From Biscogniauxia marginata (Eukaryota > Ascomycota > Sordariomycetes > Xylariales > Xylariaceae), in the NCBI GenBank assembly GCA_022695795.1, contig MU404115.1, positions 186,001 to 250,000 of the forward strand: a DNA stretch of 64,000 nucleotides, written 5' to 3'. A model generated the notes under the pieces. That model had not been told where the DNA came from. It searched no databases and worked only from the letters and a program-made list of their open reading frames with translations. Positions 38,701 through 53,808 of the stretch are shown in pieces. The position numbers and the translations under genes are program-made. How positions within the stretch are numbered: the stretch's first letter is position 1; each line of letters opens with the position of its first letter.

Positions 38701-41595
38701 ATAGAATGCTGCTATACGGCATTTATACACCATACATACTATCTGTGTACCGATAAGGGACACCTGTGGAACTATACACAGCCTACTGGGCGACGAACGA
38801 AAAATAAGAGGGCTAGGCAATTCACCCGAAGTTCACGGCCGATGGGTCGTGAAATACTCATATTCCGAATAATAAGTCGATGAATAATTGCACAGGGCTG
38901 ATGAGTTACCCAGGCTGTGAGACCAAGTAACCTAGCCGGCCATAAAGATAGAGTATTTCTACTAGCTACCTACGAAGACGAAAGTGTAGTATGCAAGCGA
39001 AACGTTACCCAATCCCCAGACCATCTGGGCTCTGCCTACAGGAAATTCTCGACCAAGTGTCACAAGGCTCATAGCCACGCGCGAGAGGAAGACGGTTGGC
39101 AGGAGTTAGACTGTTGCAGTGGACTTTAACGACAGGTTGATGAGGCTCGAGCTCGAGTGGTGGGGGAGCTGGGGTGTCGCAACAGGGGTCGTGGCCCGAA
39201 CAGGACGCACTGGCCGGGAACAACCTCCCGATCTCACAGTCTGTACTGTACGTACGTGTAGGGCTGGGTAGGCAGTGGTAGCGACCGAGCTTTCCCGTCC
39301 TCGATTGAATGTGTATTACCAAGCTGCCAAGCCCACTGTCATCGAGGTCCGGGGCCGACCGATGCTGCAAGGATGGCTCCAGGCCCGCTGACGCCGTCCC
39401 GTGCTACCTTCGTGCCTGAGTGCGCTTCTTTAACCGCTCAAACGAGGATTTAGGGCTGCAGTCCATCCACGTGGGATGCCGAAGGCGTTGAACGTACAAA
39501 ATAAAAAACATGGGGCTGAGTAAAATCTTTGCTGGGTTGAAGATTTCCTACGTTACCTACTGTAGGAGGCCTCGACGAAGAGACTAGAACTATGTATGTA
39601 ACAAAATGGGTGGGTCATCTCATAGTAGTTTAGGTTCAAAGGCAAGGAGAAAATTGTCGCCGGTTGACGTACAATGGATGTAAGTAGTTTAGTAGTCTCG
39701 ACCGTCCGGGATGGCCGACTGCTATTAAACTGCCTATACCTGTGGTACCTCTTTAGGCGCGCTACTAGGTACCTACATGTATGTAATCCGATCTACACAG
39801 GTATAAAAACAGGGGGGACGGGACTCGGGGTGTAGTTTACATACAGCTACATCTGTGTAACCAACGAACGGGTGCGGAGAATGTTCCACAACAGCCTAGA
39901 ATGACGGATCCAGATCTCTGGGATGCAACAACAAGATCCAAACCGCCCAACCTAGGCCAGCAAGGGCATGTACGATAATGCCTTTTCCGCGGTCTTTGCT
40001 TTGCGGTGACTGCAAATCAATTGGGGGCACGGAATAATCGGACATGCGTGGTAGGTAATGAGGGAAGGAGGGGAAAAGTCCCTCTGGTGTTATTACCTGT
40101 CTGCACGTGTCTAGAATGTCAAGGGGTTTTTTCTTCTTTTTTTCCCCTCCAGTCCCTCCTCAACCGTTGCACAACCGATAACACCGAGACAATGCGAAAC
40201 TGTGATTCTCCTCGGTAGCGGAGAAGCCGTCGCAACGTGTGATTATGAGTATTCTGCTAATGTACCTCATGTATTTCGGATTCCATGGGATGACGGTGAG
40301 CCGACGAGCAGCAGGAGATGATAGCATGATTGATTGATTGACTGACTGACTGACTGCGGCACATGTCTCGGTACCGGCAACACATTCCAGAAGAGGGAAG
40401 CCTTAGGTAGATACCTGGTACCTACCTGGTACGCTGAATAATTACTGTGGCGCTATGTGGCTTATCGGCCTCGAAGCAAGTCGGGTCCATGGAACCGGAG
40501 GAGAGTGGCTGTGCGGCCGGGCTTAGGTCGGACCTCAATGCTACCTCGGCCGAGGTCCCATAGGGACAACTAGACCATCGCTGCTACATAGGTGGTTTTC
40601 ACTCTCGTTACGCAGGCCTCTCCATCTGGCCCTGGAAAGTGGGTAGAAAGGTATATGCAGTGTACATACGCACACATACCTTCATTAACCTACACTACAA
40701 TAGTAGGGAGTAGAATCCGTACCAACCGCCTTGGCGTAGGGCCCACCCGGCGTTCATCCGTGCGCTCTCATAGGCACGCTGGGTGCAGTACCTAGGTACA
40801 TGGATACAACTTCATGCAGGCTACGTCATCTTTCAATGCCCGGGATTCCTCAATTCTATACCCACAGCAGCAGACAGTCGTCACTGATGATTCTATTACA
40901 ACCCACACCCCCCGTATAGAAGGGTACCCCGGACGAGGACGTGGAAGTACCGGCTACTATTTAGTCACCCAAAGGTAGGTTAGATAGGTTAAGTCTTTAA
41001 AGGGACTACATGTACTTCTATAAAAGAACCAAAGAGACCCTAGAAAACTCAACCGCGTCTACCCAAAAAAAAAAAAAGGTTCAAAGAAGGTTGCTAACCC
41101 CATGACCACACGCTTCATTATTATCAATTATTAATCATTTCCAACTGCTTCGAGGATAATAGTGATTACCAAAGAAAGAGAGAGAAGACAAAGTAAAAAT
41201 AAAAATAAAAATTTAAGAGGGAAGGAAGAAAAAAAAGGGAGGTCATCTTGCCGGCAGAACCCGGACTTAAAGGTACTTGACTATACATCCCGATTCCATC
41301 GCACCTCAAGTACCGTTCCTTTCCATATATATAGAGTCATCCTTCGCCACTCGATCCTCGACTCCTCCCCATCCACTTTCAAACCCCACACTACCACTGC
41401 TCCTACCTCGAGCTACCTATCTGATTACAAGTCGATTTGTCCTTTTGGGACATCACATCATACTTAACAACTTCACATCTCACAACTCGGCATTCGTCTA
41501 AGACATCATCGTTGTCCCGCACCTTTCGCGCATCCACACACAACCATCCTATACCTACTCACACACATACCAGACAAGAGACCATTGCACCCAAC
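35761..41595. other. Gene-poor spacer of about 5.8 kb
   Basis: Nothing coding or structural could be supported. The longest frames (for example 39005-39370 on the minus strand) have no recognisable pattern. Notable sequence: a TGAT/TGAC tetranucleotide run at 40327-40356, clusters of TAGGTACCTA words at 39765-39782, 40403-40432 and 40790-40800, and an A13 tract near 41066. The last 400 bp are the presumed promoter and long leader of the C2H2 gene that follows. Confidence 0.55.
40327..40356. repeat. TGAT/TGAC tetranucleotide microsatellite
   Basis: Three TGAT units run directly into four TGAC units in non-coding DNA. Confidence 0.85.
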
Positions 41596-43632
41596 ATGAT
41601 GCTTGCGCACAATAACTACTCCTCGAGAAATCATCGACCTTACACATACTACAATCAACAAAGCCTCGACCTCGACCCGAATCACACGTCGCTATCCACC
41701 CTGGACAACATCCCCGCCGCCGCTGCCGCCGTGGCCGCCACGCAACGATATAGAACCCCGACGACACAGTCGCATTCGCATTCGCAGCCGCACCAGAGCC
41801 AGAGTTTGAGCCAGGTGCCAGAACTGATGCCTTCAGACTCATGGATGCTTCGCAGCCAACAAACTCCCCGAGCAGCCAGTAGATTCAGTCACCAGCGCGA
41901 GTCGTCCTTGTCGTCGCTGGGATCCAACGGTCCCGCGTCGCCTTACAACCCGAACACGTCCAATCCCCAGATCGCCATCACCGATGCTAACAACGATGCG
42001 TTTCACGACGACAGCAATTACTCGTACAACCACCTTGTCAAGCCCATGACCATAGCTGACAGTCTGTACGCGAATGCACTGGCCAGCTTTGACACCAGCA
42101 GTGGTAGTGGCATGAATGACCATGGTGCGACGGCTGCTGACATGAGCATGGCCGACGGACTGCCGCAGCAGCAGCAGCAGAAGCGAGGATGCTTAGCACC
42201 GGCTCCCGAGATGTCCATCGGTGGTTCGTCGACAAGATCACATCCTGTATCGGTGGCAAGTTCCATCGTTGGTGGTGACTCACCCGCCACGCCATCCTTC
42301 CATGAACCCGAGGACGATGGCAAGAGAAGCACAAAGAATGGTGAGACCAGCGCTCTCCCGCTACACATTTTTTTCGACCATGATTATGAAGATTGCTCAC
42401 ATTTCCTCGGCGATCCAGTCTTTCCCACCAGCAACAACATCCCAAAACTAGACCGTACCATGACCGATATATACAACGACGAGCTTTACAACCCTAACTT
42501 CACCATCACGTCGGCGTCTCCACCGCCGCAGGCTCACCTTGCCATGTCGCCAAGCAACGAGTTGTTCGCCAAGCGACTCCAGGCCGCCAATAGCCAGCAT
42601 CTAAGCGCCGTCCAGTCGCCCGTATCGAGTGCGTCGCGAGACCGGTCCCCGTTCCGCCAAGGCTCGCCTTATGCGTCAGCCGTCAATGATTTCCCCAAGG
42701 TGGGCATGAACCAGGTGCAACTAGGAACGGCTCAGCAGATACGGGAGAAGAGGAAAGCGGAACGGGACGCGAAGGAACTACAGAACCAGATGGCACGCAA
42801 CTCGAAGGAGCAGCAGGGGACACCGAACACCATCTCGCCTAAGGATGCGGTGCTTGAGTTCAACGATACGGATGACAACTCGAACTTTCCGCTGTTCCCA
42901 CCACAGGAGGGCAGCAGTACATACGGCTTGGAACAGGCTGGCAGTAACAACACCCACAAGGCCGTGTCTCACCAGTCCAGTCCGTCCTTCCAGTCGATGG
43001 CCTCGACACCTATGCCGAGTGGGTTCAACTTCTCGATGCCTACAAACATGCAAATGCCACAGCAGTATCCCTTTGTCTCACGTGGGCAGCACCAGCCGTC
43101 GACGCCTTCGGTCTCAACTTTCTCCCGAGTTAGCTCATCCGAGGCGAGTGGCTGTGACAATACCAACGACAGGCCTGTGCGGAAGCCAGCTCGTGTAAAC
43201 GCCGACGGAGGCACGTACACTTGCACATATCATGGTTGCACTCTACGATTCGAGACGCCCGCACTCCTTCAGAAGCACAAGCGTGAGGGACACCGCCAAG
43301 CGAACGCTCTCCACCATATCAGAGGTGCGTCATCCGGCAGTGCTACTTTGCCGGGCAATATGCTCAATAGCCAAGCTGGACCACACCGATGCGACCGGAT
43401 CAACCCAAGCACGGGTAAACCTTGCAGCACGGTATTCTCCAGGCCTTACGATCTTACAAGACACGAGGACACGATCCACAATGCGCGCAAGAAAAAGGTG
43501 CGCTGCGACCTATGCACGGAAGAGAAGACGTTCAGCCGGGCCGACGCCCTCACGAGACATTACCGAGTCTGCCACCCAGATGTCGAGTTCCCCGGCAAAC
43601 ACCGAAGACGAGGTGCTGCCAATGGCGTATGA
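41596..43632 (+). CDS. RPN4-like C2H2 transcription factor
   Basis: One exon, 678 residues from the double ATG at 41596. The frame is open further upstream but has only non-ATG codons there. The first 530 residues are low in complexity: Ser, Gln, Asn and His rich, with an alanine run near residue 40 and a glutamine run near 195. This suits a transcriptional activator. Three zinc-finger units sit at the C-terminus: one from Cys543 (CTYHGCTLRF), a wider one from Cys599 (CDRINPSTGKPCSTVFSRP), and one near 637-660 (CDLCTEEKTFSRADALTRH). The SRPYDLTRHEDTIH and KTFSRADALTRH spacing resembles yeast Rpn4, which drives proteasome gene expression. That link is inferred from the finger pattern and could instead mark a related fungal factor. 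The acidic FDHDYEDCSHFLG segment (about 255-270) may be an activation region. Confidence 0.85.
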   Translation: MMLAHNNYSSRNHRPYTYYNQQSLDLDPNHTSLSTLDNIPAAAAAVAATQRYRTPTTQSHSHSQPHQSQSLSQVPELMPSDSWMLRSQQTPRAASRFSHQRESSLSSLGSNGPASPYNPNTSNPQIAITDANNDAFHDDSNYSYNHLVKPMTIADSLYANALASFDTSSGSGMNDHGATAADMSMADGLPQQQQQKRGCLAPAPEMSIGGSSTRSHPVSVASSIVGGDSPATPSFHEPEDDGKRSTKNGETSALPLHIFFDHDYEDCSHFLGDPVFPTSNNIPKLDRTMTDIYNDELYNPNFTITSASPPPQAHLAMSPSNELFAKRLQAANSQHLSAVQSPVSSASRDRSPFRQGSPYASAVNDFPKVGMNQVQLGTAQQIREKRKAERDAKELQNQMARNSKEQQGTPNTISPKDAVLEFNDTDDNSNFPLFPPQEGSSTYGLEQAGSNNTHKAVSHQSSPSFQSMASTPMPSGFNFSMPTNMQMPQQYPFVSRGQHQPSTPSVSTFSRVSSSEASGCDNTNDRPVRKPARVNADGGTYTCTYHGCTLRFETPALLQKHKREGHRQANALHHIRGASSGSATLPGNMLNSQAGPHRCDRINPSTGKPCSTVFSRPYDLTRHEDTIHNARKKKVRCDLCTEEKTFSRADALTRHYRVCHPDVEFPGKHRRRGAANGV

Positions 43633-46157
43633 AAGTGTCAAATCGACCTAACCAACCGATCCACCTACGTGTGCTCTTAGTCCGATAGGGCCCAAGGGGG
43701 GGTGTGGTGCGGGGAGGGGCGGCATAGAATGGTTCAGAATGCTTGGAAGACGGGCTTTGGGCTTCCCCGCCCCATGTTGGGAAGATCAGGGTCCTAGGGT
43801 TAGATCATGCATGCAGGGTCCTGCGCGGGGGGGGGGGGACAGGTATTTGGTGAGGATGTTCCAAGATTGGGTCGGCAGGGAATTAGCGGGCCCCAATGGA
43901 TCGGGCGGGTCTTGAACCCTTAAACGGCTGACCCACTTTTACCATGTACGCCTGTCGTCACGATTGGACCAAGCGTTCCTGAGGACTCCGCCTATGACGT
44001 CCACCCCGAAAAGCCGAGAGGACTGGTAGGTCCACCTACGTCACCGGCGTGTCGCTCGTCTTCCTTCGCTTCCCGCTTTTCTGATGACGGTCAGCATATT
44101 TCCTCGAACACGTCGACCCCTCCAGCATGCGCTATGATGTTGTGCAGCCGTCACTTCCCTCTCATTCTCCTTGGTTTCTCTCTTTATTTCTTTCCTTTTT
44201 CGGTTCCCTACTGCCGATTTCTTTTCAGGGTTCAAACTACCATGCTGGGCACGGGCGTTGCAGCAGCGGATCTCGGGACCCGGCGTACTGGTCAGGATAA
44301 AACGGGGTTTTCATTTTTTTTCTTCTGTTCCCTTTCCTTTCGTCCTCAATACGTCATGATGGATGGGCTCAGCGTCGCTATTGTGCACGGTATAGACAGG
44401 GAATCTTCTCTTTGCTACTTTACGATGACCCAACTAATCCTGTAATAATTCTTTTTTTACTTCTGTACATCAGCATTTCAGGACTTTGCTCGGTTTCATA
44501 TGGATTGTGGGAATGTTCAAAAAGGCCTGGCGAAGGAGCGAGAGGTGTATCTTGTGGAGACATGATGAAACGATATCTGATGACATGTATACAGTTTGTT
44601 GAAACATAGGATGACCCTGGCGGTAGCAGATTGTGTGTACGATTTTCGAGTCATGTTAGAATGTAGACAAAGACGATATCGCCTGCAAGGGATACTTAAT
44701 ACAACCATGATTTACAGTTTGCTATCATCAGACTAAACGCGATGACCTCCATCTCAATCCTTGCTAGCGCACCCTGGACAAACTTATGTCAACCTGTGTT
44801 CTCACCACCCTCACCACCTAATGATCCAATGCCAAGGACACTACATGCACAGTTGGGTAGATGTGCTTCGTATATGTCAAATGCTCGTGTAAGGTGTCTC
44901 TGTTCGATTTGCCTAGCGATAAAAGGCAGTTCTCGCACAACGTCACTACGTAACCTTTGGTTAAGTAGCTAACAAAACAGGAAAGGAAGAGTGTAGAAAG
45001 AAAAAGAACTAGGACAGGAAGAAGAAGAAAAACCACACCACACACGCATAGCATATACACATGTAGCCCGATGAGTAAATGATCGGCACCGGGTGGTGCT
45101 CGAATGCAGGATGCGGGCACTACTCAAGATCGTCAACTGTGTCTCCACGTGTATGAGACGTACCACTAAATCGATCCCAATTCTGTGCATAAGCCAGCAG
45201 CTTATTGTGTGACGCTGAGTAGCGGAATGCCATTGGCTGACGCTTACACTTCTATACAAGGTATACTACATCTTTGGAAATAGGTAAGGTACATACTTAT
45301 CTAGGTACTTATGAGTAGTTAGGTAGGTACAATGGAGGTCGTATGCACATAGAGCAAAAGTGGGGAGCTACATGTATATACTAGCCTGGGTACTAAGTTC
45401 ATGTTAGGAAGTTGCTAGGTATCATCACTTCTATTCTGCAGCGCACTAACTAACCTAGGTAACATACAACATGAAGTCTAGGATATAGTTACCTAGAAAA
45501 GGTGAAGGAAGGGAAGGCTAAAAAAGTAACAGGGAATGGGGATGTTGGCGACTCTGGGCCTCGTCCTCGAAACCTGGGGGGTTTTTTTTTTTGGAGGTAA
45601 AAGTAAGGAAGAAGACAGATGCATCTGGGCACACACATATCATATGTAACATGTAGTACGCATGTACATTAATTACCTGTACGATTACACAACCTGCATG
45701 CATTCCTGGCTCAGCAGCTTAGCTACCAACCCACTCTTACCTGACAGCCAGCCAGGTCTGCTCATCATTTATCAAACGGACATATAAGTGAGGGGCAAGG
45801 GGGGCGGGGAATCCCTGAGAAGAGAAGACTGCGTATGCACGTGAATCGCTCTGAGTATATCATCGTTATCATTGTTCAACTTGCTCACTCAGCGGGAGGG
45901 TTCCAGCAAGAAGAGACATATGGATGCAGGATGTAATCAATCGATTTCGAGTTCTTTCTACAATGCAAAATGGCGCCAATTGCACCACGGCCGGGAAGCC
46001 AACTGTTGAATTGTAATTCCCTCCGTCAACCCAATCCGAGGGGGGGGGGGAGTTGTGTTCCCCTTCTCATTTTCTTCGCTCTCTTCACATTCTCTTTGAT
46101 TTCAAACAGACCCCATCCAAGACTACGATCCTCAGGTACATACCCTACCAGCCTCAC
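43633..46157. other. Convergent spacer between the RPN4-like gene and AROM
   Basis: No gene supported. It has a G13 run near 43829, a G6T12 run near 45578, a G10 run near 46040, and a cluster of TAGGTA-type words at 45270-45345. The end of AROM lies at 46158. Confidence 0.55.
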
Positions 46158-51450
<5,293 letters not shown>

Positions 51451-51451
<1 letters not shown>

Positions 51452-51580
51452 ACCAGCTGCGGGATTCGAACCCGCGCATCAAGATGATAATAGAACTTAA
51501 GTCTATCGCCTAGAAAAATTAGTACGAAATGAAGCAAAGTTCTTAACCAAAACGTACCTTAACCACTCGGCCAAGCTGGC
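51451..51580 (-). tRNA. tRNA-Leu(UAA) gene with a 48-nt intron-like insert in the D-stem
   Basis: The minus strand folds into a complete class II tRNA once bases 51557-51510 are left out. The acceptor stem GCCAGCT pairs with AGCTGGT (first pair G-U), and the discriminator is A, as expected for leucine. The anticodon stem ATAGA/TCTAT encloses the loop CTTAAGT with anticodon TAA. A long variable arm follows (CATC/GATG stem), then a GCGGG/CCCGC T-stem around TTCGAAT. The A box (TGGCCGAGTGG) and B box (GGTTCGAATCC) are intact. The extra 48 nt lies between D-stem bases 23 and 24, not at the usual 37/38 site. It starts GTACGT and ends TACTAATTTTTCTAG, as a spliceosomal intron would. It could be a working gene with an odd intron or a disrupted pseudogene. 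Confidence 0.85.
51510..51557 (-). other. GT-AG intron-like insert inside the tRNA-Leu gene
   Basis: 48 nt on the minus strand with donor GTACGT, branch-like TACTAAT and acceptor TTTTTCTAG. Its removal restores an unbroken tRNA. The insert begins with GTACG and contains CGTAC at its positions 32-36, so it can form a short stem. The 8-mer TGGTTAAG occurs both just before the insert and again within it. Confidence 0.7.
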
Positions 51581-51600
51581 ATGATAATATTCATTAAATC

Positions 51601-51640
51601 CAGGGTTGTGATTTAGCTACTAATTATTCACACTAGTTAT
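51601..51640. repeat. Isolated hAT-type terminal inverted repeat next to the tRNA
   Basis: CAGGGTTGTGATT begins 21 bp upstream of the tRNA 5' end and matches the ends of the complete miniature element at 60345-61130. A matching right end with the same target duplication was not found nearby, so this may be one end of a broken copy. Confidence 0.6.
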
Positions 51641-52120
51641 AACTAAGCTAACTATTAATTAATTAAGGTTTTAATTAAGATTAGTTTTTTACTTAATATT
51701 AACTAGTTTTAATTAATTAATAATTAATATTATTTAAATCATTATATTTATATTTATATAAGTTTTTTAAAATAAATAGTTTTATTTTATAAAAATTTTT
51801 AAAAATTTTTTTATAATATTTATAAAAAACTTTTTTAAAACTTTTTAATTTTATTTATAATATAACTAAATTATAAAAATATCTCGCGGGTTATTATAAA
51901 TGTTTTAATTTTTTAAAATATTTAATTTATATAAATAATATAATAACAACTTTTTAATTAAAAATAATTTAATTTAATTAATATACCACTTAAACAAGTG
52001 TGTTATATAAGTAAAGTAACTTAGTTTTTATAATTATTACACTTTTAACTATTAAAAATCATTTATATAATATTAAAATTAATTAATAATTACTATTATT
52101 TAAATCATTTTATTTAATTT

Positions 52121-52563
52121 TAACGTACTACACAAGCGAGTAAACGAAACAAGCTCGCGAACGAAATAGTTTCCTATATAAAATTGACTTTTTCGAAAAT
52201 TCATAACTTTACACGTAAAAATCGGAAAAATCTCGAACCTTTTTTTCTAGTTATATAATTATATATTTTAATTAAAATAAAATTCAAAAAATAAAAAGTG
52301 AAATGTATAAAGAAATACGTAAAAAGGTCTATGCGTTTTGTTATAATTTTAGTTTTTATACGTTTTCTTTTCGTGTTTTTTAAAAAAAAAATTTTTTTAA
52401 TTTTATTTTAGTTAAACTGTATAATTATATAACTAGAAAAAAAGGTCCGAGATTTTTTTCGATTTTTACGCGTAAAGTTATGAATTTTCGAAAAAGTCAA
52501 TTTTATATAAGAAACTATTTCGTTCGCGAGCCTGTTTCGTTTACTCGTTTATATAGTATGTTA
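52121..52563. mobile_element. 439-bp fold-back miniature transposon with TA duplication
   Basis: The arms 52123-52266 and 52418-52561 are inverted copies with only about a dozen differences, mostly transitions. The centre is also loosely palindromic. TA flanks both ends (52121-52122 and 52562-52563), which fits Tc1/mariner-type insertion. The element sits within sequence that resembles the long inverted repeats of the 2.9-kb element, so it probably inserted into an older copy. It contains no coding capacity. Confidence 0.8.
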
Positions 52564-53002
52564 TATTTTTATATTATTATAAATTGTACACTTAAATGCT
52601 TTTAAATTAAGTATTACTTTAAAAAATAAAAAAAACCTTTATTATAAATCTTTATTAACCCCCCTCCTTCCCGGGCTTTAAACTCGAAACAAAAAAAAAG
52701 CGTTTTACGACTTCTTTTACGACGCTTTTTACTTAATAACCCTTTATTAACCACTTTACCCTCATTTACTTGCTACTTATAATAAAGCTAAAAAAACGAG
52801 TTTTATTTAACTCCCAAAAAAAAGAAACTTAAAACCTTACTAAAAACTACGAGTTAGCTCTTTATATATTTAAATCAAAAACAAGATAAAAACAAAAAAC
52901 AAAACAAAATTTAAAATACTTACGAATTTGTCGTTTTATCTCGATATTACTCTCGAGAAATATAATAAAAACCCTTAAAAAAATAAGCGAATATAATAAT
53001 AA

Positions 53003-53635
53003 CTAGGGTTATAATTAAGTTACTTATTAATAACTTAAATTAATAACTTACTAAAACTAGTTTTTTAAACATTTAATTAAAACTAGTATAAATTAATTAT
53101 TAACTTAACTTAAACTAATTTATATAAGTTAAGTTAATAACTTAAAAAAAACTAATAACTTATTAAGCTTTTTAAAAGTTTAATTAAAATAATTTAAGTC
53201 TTTTTTAAAAAGTTATTTTAATTATTATATAAACTTTATAATTTTAAGTTATTTAATTATTTGAATTAAGGTTTATAAAAAAGTTACATTTAACATTTTC
53301 AATAAAAATAAATTTATTTTTAAATAAAGGTTTATATAACTTACTTTTTAAATTTATAACGTAATATAAGTTTATTAATTAAAAATAAAATTATAAGTAA
53401 ATTATAAATAAATTAATTATATTGTAAATAATTTTTAAAATTAAAATTTTTTTTAAAAGGCTTAACAAATTATTAGTTTTTTTAAGTTACTAACTAACTA
53501 ACTTATAAAAAACTTAAGTTAGTTAGTAACTTAACTTAAACTAGTGCTAATTAGTTAACTTAGTGACTTAAACTAGTATAAATTAATTAATAACTTAATT
53601 TTAACTAAAAACTATTAGTTTTTTTCATAACCCTG
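53003..53635. mobile_element. RIP-mutated hAT-type miniature element
   Basis: The left end (TAGGGTTATAATTAAGTTAC from 53005) and the right end (ATAACCCTG, ending at 53635) are inverted, and both look like mutated forms of CAGGGTTGTGATT. Interior parts near both ends share ACTAGTATAAATTAATTA-like words. A matching 8-bp duplication is not visible, possibly because of mutation. Confidence 0.5.
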
Positions 53636-53808
53636 CTTATATATAATATAACTTAAACCATTTATCACTTTAAGCGTATATATAATTATAATTAATATTA
53701 TTATTATTTATAATATATATATAAATAAAAGTACTTTATATAACACCTTTTTTAAACTTAAATAATAAACTCCCGGCTTTAAAAAAGTATTTAAAAGCGA
53801 TTTTAACG

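Noticed and set aside
39005..39370. 121-codon open frame on the minus strand
   Set aside because: No domain pattern, no convincing splice context, and flanked by non-coding DNA.
41437..41595. 53-residue extension of the RPN4-like protein
   Set aside because: It begins with TTG and reads as low-complexity leader. The double ATG at 41596 is the first real start.
43826..43842. G-homopolymer as a possible assembly gap or telomere-related tract
   Set aside because: The run is short, and flanking sequence is unique with no telomere repeats.
51485..51509. Canonical 37/38 intron in the tRNA-Leu gene
   Set aside because: The anticodon stem and loop are continuous. The extra sequence lies in the D-stem instead.
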